Origin: Flavobacterium sp. KMS
GTDB lineage: Bacteria > Bacteroidota > Bacteroidia > Flavobacteriales > Flavobacteriaceae
Direction: 5' to 3'
Length of the DNA stretch: 64,000 nt
Assembly: GCF_000813005.1 (NCBI RefSeq)
Contig: NZ_JSYP01000011.1
Location: forward strand, 124,001-188,000
Every line of letters starts with the position of its first letter. The first letter of the stretch is position 1. The position numbers were made by a program, and so were the translations under genes. Positions 63,801-64,000 of this stretch are shown here, in pieces. The notes below the pieces were generated by a model, which made no database searches, was not told the origin of the DNA, and worked only from the letters and a program-made list of their open reading frames with translations.

Positions 63801-64000
63801 CTTGCAAATCGATACCGATTTTGAGTTATTGTTTTCTGATGAATATATTAATAATGTTACAGAGCGTTTGAGTTTGTACAACGAGTTAGGTTCTGTGAAA
63901 AATGAAGAAGAACTGGTTCTCTTCCAGAACAAATTAATTGACCGTTTCGGACCAATGCCTCCGCGTGCCAATGCTTTGATGAATAGTATTCGCATTAAAT
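60892..64000 (+). CDS. mfd: Transcription-repair coupling factor Mfd (3' truncated)
   Basis: 1036 codons are present and the frame runs off the window end. No ATG is available: the frame is open only from 60874, and TTG 60892 is the sole plausible start, overlapping the lipoprotein stop by 8 bp. Landmarks: UvrB-homology domain 1 (PGSYRRPYQIEDTDNANV; TEPGEFSVRGGIVDVF), RNAP-interacting domain (LSVGDYVTHIDHGIGRFGGLQ), and the translocase core with GDVGFGKT (589-596), IVDEEQKFG (DEEQ box), TATPIPRTL, ATTIIESGLDVPNANT and QMRGRVGRS. Mfd removes stalled RNA polymerase and recruits UvrA. Confidence 0.96.
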   Translation, partial: MSKSALYTTYDNLPKTQQIANQLIENNEVKLHLNGLLGSSVSFVIRSLFKKVELPFLVILDNKEEAAYYLNDLEQMIGEQDVLFYPGSYRRPYQIEDTDNANVLLRAEVLNRINSRKKPAVIVTYPEALFEKVVTRKELDKNTLKVSVGDKISIDFINEVLFEYEFKRVDFITEPGEFSVRGGIVDVFSFSNDNPYRIEFFGNEVDSIRSFDVGTQLSIETHKKITIIPNVENKVFQENRESFLDYISEKTVLFIQDTDGFLSQLDKQFARAEEAYEKLSQEIKRATPDQLFLNQKSFIKKALDFSIVELASKPIFKTIKKYDFHIQPQPSFNKQFDLLLNNLSDNHFNGYKNYLFCSNDAQAKRFHDIFETLDEANSENIRKQYHTIVLPLYQGFIDDENQITCYTDHQIFERYHKFNIKNGYSKKQNITLKELTTLSVGDYVTHIDHGIGRFGGLQKIQVEGKTQEAIKLVYADNDIVYVSIHSLHKISKYNGKDGTPPKIYKLGSNAWKILKQKTKARVKHIAFNLIQLYAKRRLEKGFQFAPDSYLQNELESSFIYEDTPDQTKSTQEVKADMESDRPMDRLVCGDVGFGKTEVAIRAAFKAVDNSKQVAVLVPTTILAYQHYRTFSERLKEMPVSVGYLNRFRTAKQKAQTLKDLAEGKLDIVIGTHQLVNKNVVFKDLGLLIVDEEQKFGVNVKDKLKTIAANVDTLTLTATPIPRTLQFSLMAARDLSVITTPPPNRYPIETNVVGFNEELIRDAISYEIQRNGQVFFINNRIENIKEVAGMIQRLVPNARVGIGHGQMEGAKLEELMLAFMNGDFDVLVATTIIESGLDVPNANTIFINNANNFGLSDLHQMRGRVGRSNKKAFCYFICPPYSSMTEDARKRIQALEQFSELGSGFNIAMKDLEIRGAGDLLGGEQSGFINEIGFDTYQKIMNEAIEELKENEFKDLYPAENDIETKEYVKDLQIDTDFELLFSDEYINNVTERLSLYNELGSVKNEEELVLFQNKLIDRFGPMPPRANALMNSIRIK

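Overview
The window is AT-rich DNA from a member of the Bacteroidota, most likely a Flavobacterium. The evidence is: (i) -7 boxes of the Bacteroidota type TAnnTTTG in front of many genes and no clear Shine-Dalgarno sequences; (ii) C-terminal type IX secretion (T9SS) sorting domains; (iii) TonB-dependent receptors with N-terminal carboxypeptidase-regulatory-like domains; (iv) families typical of Flavobacteriia (DUF2480, DUF3078, DUF5689, DUF6515, an SDR-type threonine dehydrogenase); (v) the dispersed intergenic 'CAAAG' and 'CTTAATGGT' repeats. No rRNA operon, complete prophage, IS element or CRISPR array is visible.

Layout. 1-8.8 kb: an envelope cluster on the + strand (end of a DUF2490-like protein, DUF2252, DUF2092, DUF6515, DUF4136 lipoprotein, a membrane-anchored AraC regulator and three outer-membrane beta-barrel proteins). 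8.9-12.9 kb: a TonB-dependent siderophore-type receptor and a secreted bleomycin-hydrolase-like C1 peptidase. 12.9-19.3 kb: a very AT-rich accessory stretch. It holds a Clp-fold (SDH-type) serine protease with a small overlapping partner, convergent with a HExxH protein and its own small partner; then a two-TM protein, an XRE regulator, a 92-aa orphan, a ~280-bp tandem repeat, and a tRNA-Asn locus. That locus has two intact tRNA-Asn(GTT) genes, a small GIY-YIG nuclease gene and a 3' tRNA-Asn remnant. 19.3-32.1 kb: chromosomal genes (RseP-like S2P protease, YqjM/NamA-like ene-reductase, Gfo/Idh/MocA oxidoreductase, MFS transporter, TonB receptor plus DUF5689 lipoprotein, HflX).

32.2-42.6 kb: an SUF iron-sulfur cluster assembly region on the - strand, in transcription order sufA-like, sufB, YoeB-type toxin-antitoxin pair, sufC, sufD, [serine hydrolase on the opposite strand], sufS, small lipoprotein, sufE, DUF59/SufT-like, DUF2480, DUF3078. 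The TA pair sits between sufB and sufC. The opposite-strand hydrolase splits the run into two transcription units, each with its own candidate promoter.

42.8-52.3 kb: an MBL-fold hydrolase, then two large cassette-built leucine-rich-repeat surface proteins (1729 and about 798 aa) with T9SS sorting domains, plus a fibronectin-III-like lipoprotein. The two LRR units end in near-identical terminators. 52.5-64 kb: a subtilisin-like S8 protease, an M1 aminopeptidase, two tandem DUF418 membrane proteins, an SDR-type L-threonine 3-dehydrogenase, a small lipoprotein, and the first 1036 codons of mfd, which runs off the window.

The strongest leads for something undescribed are the tRNA-Asn/GIY-YIG arrangement, which looks like a minimal mobile element that restores its target tRNA; the convergent protease locus at 13.3-15.7 kb; the TA module inside the suf operon; and the modular LRR cassettes. 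All start choices and functions are read from the sequence alone; no database search was run.
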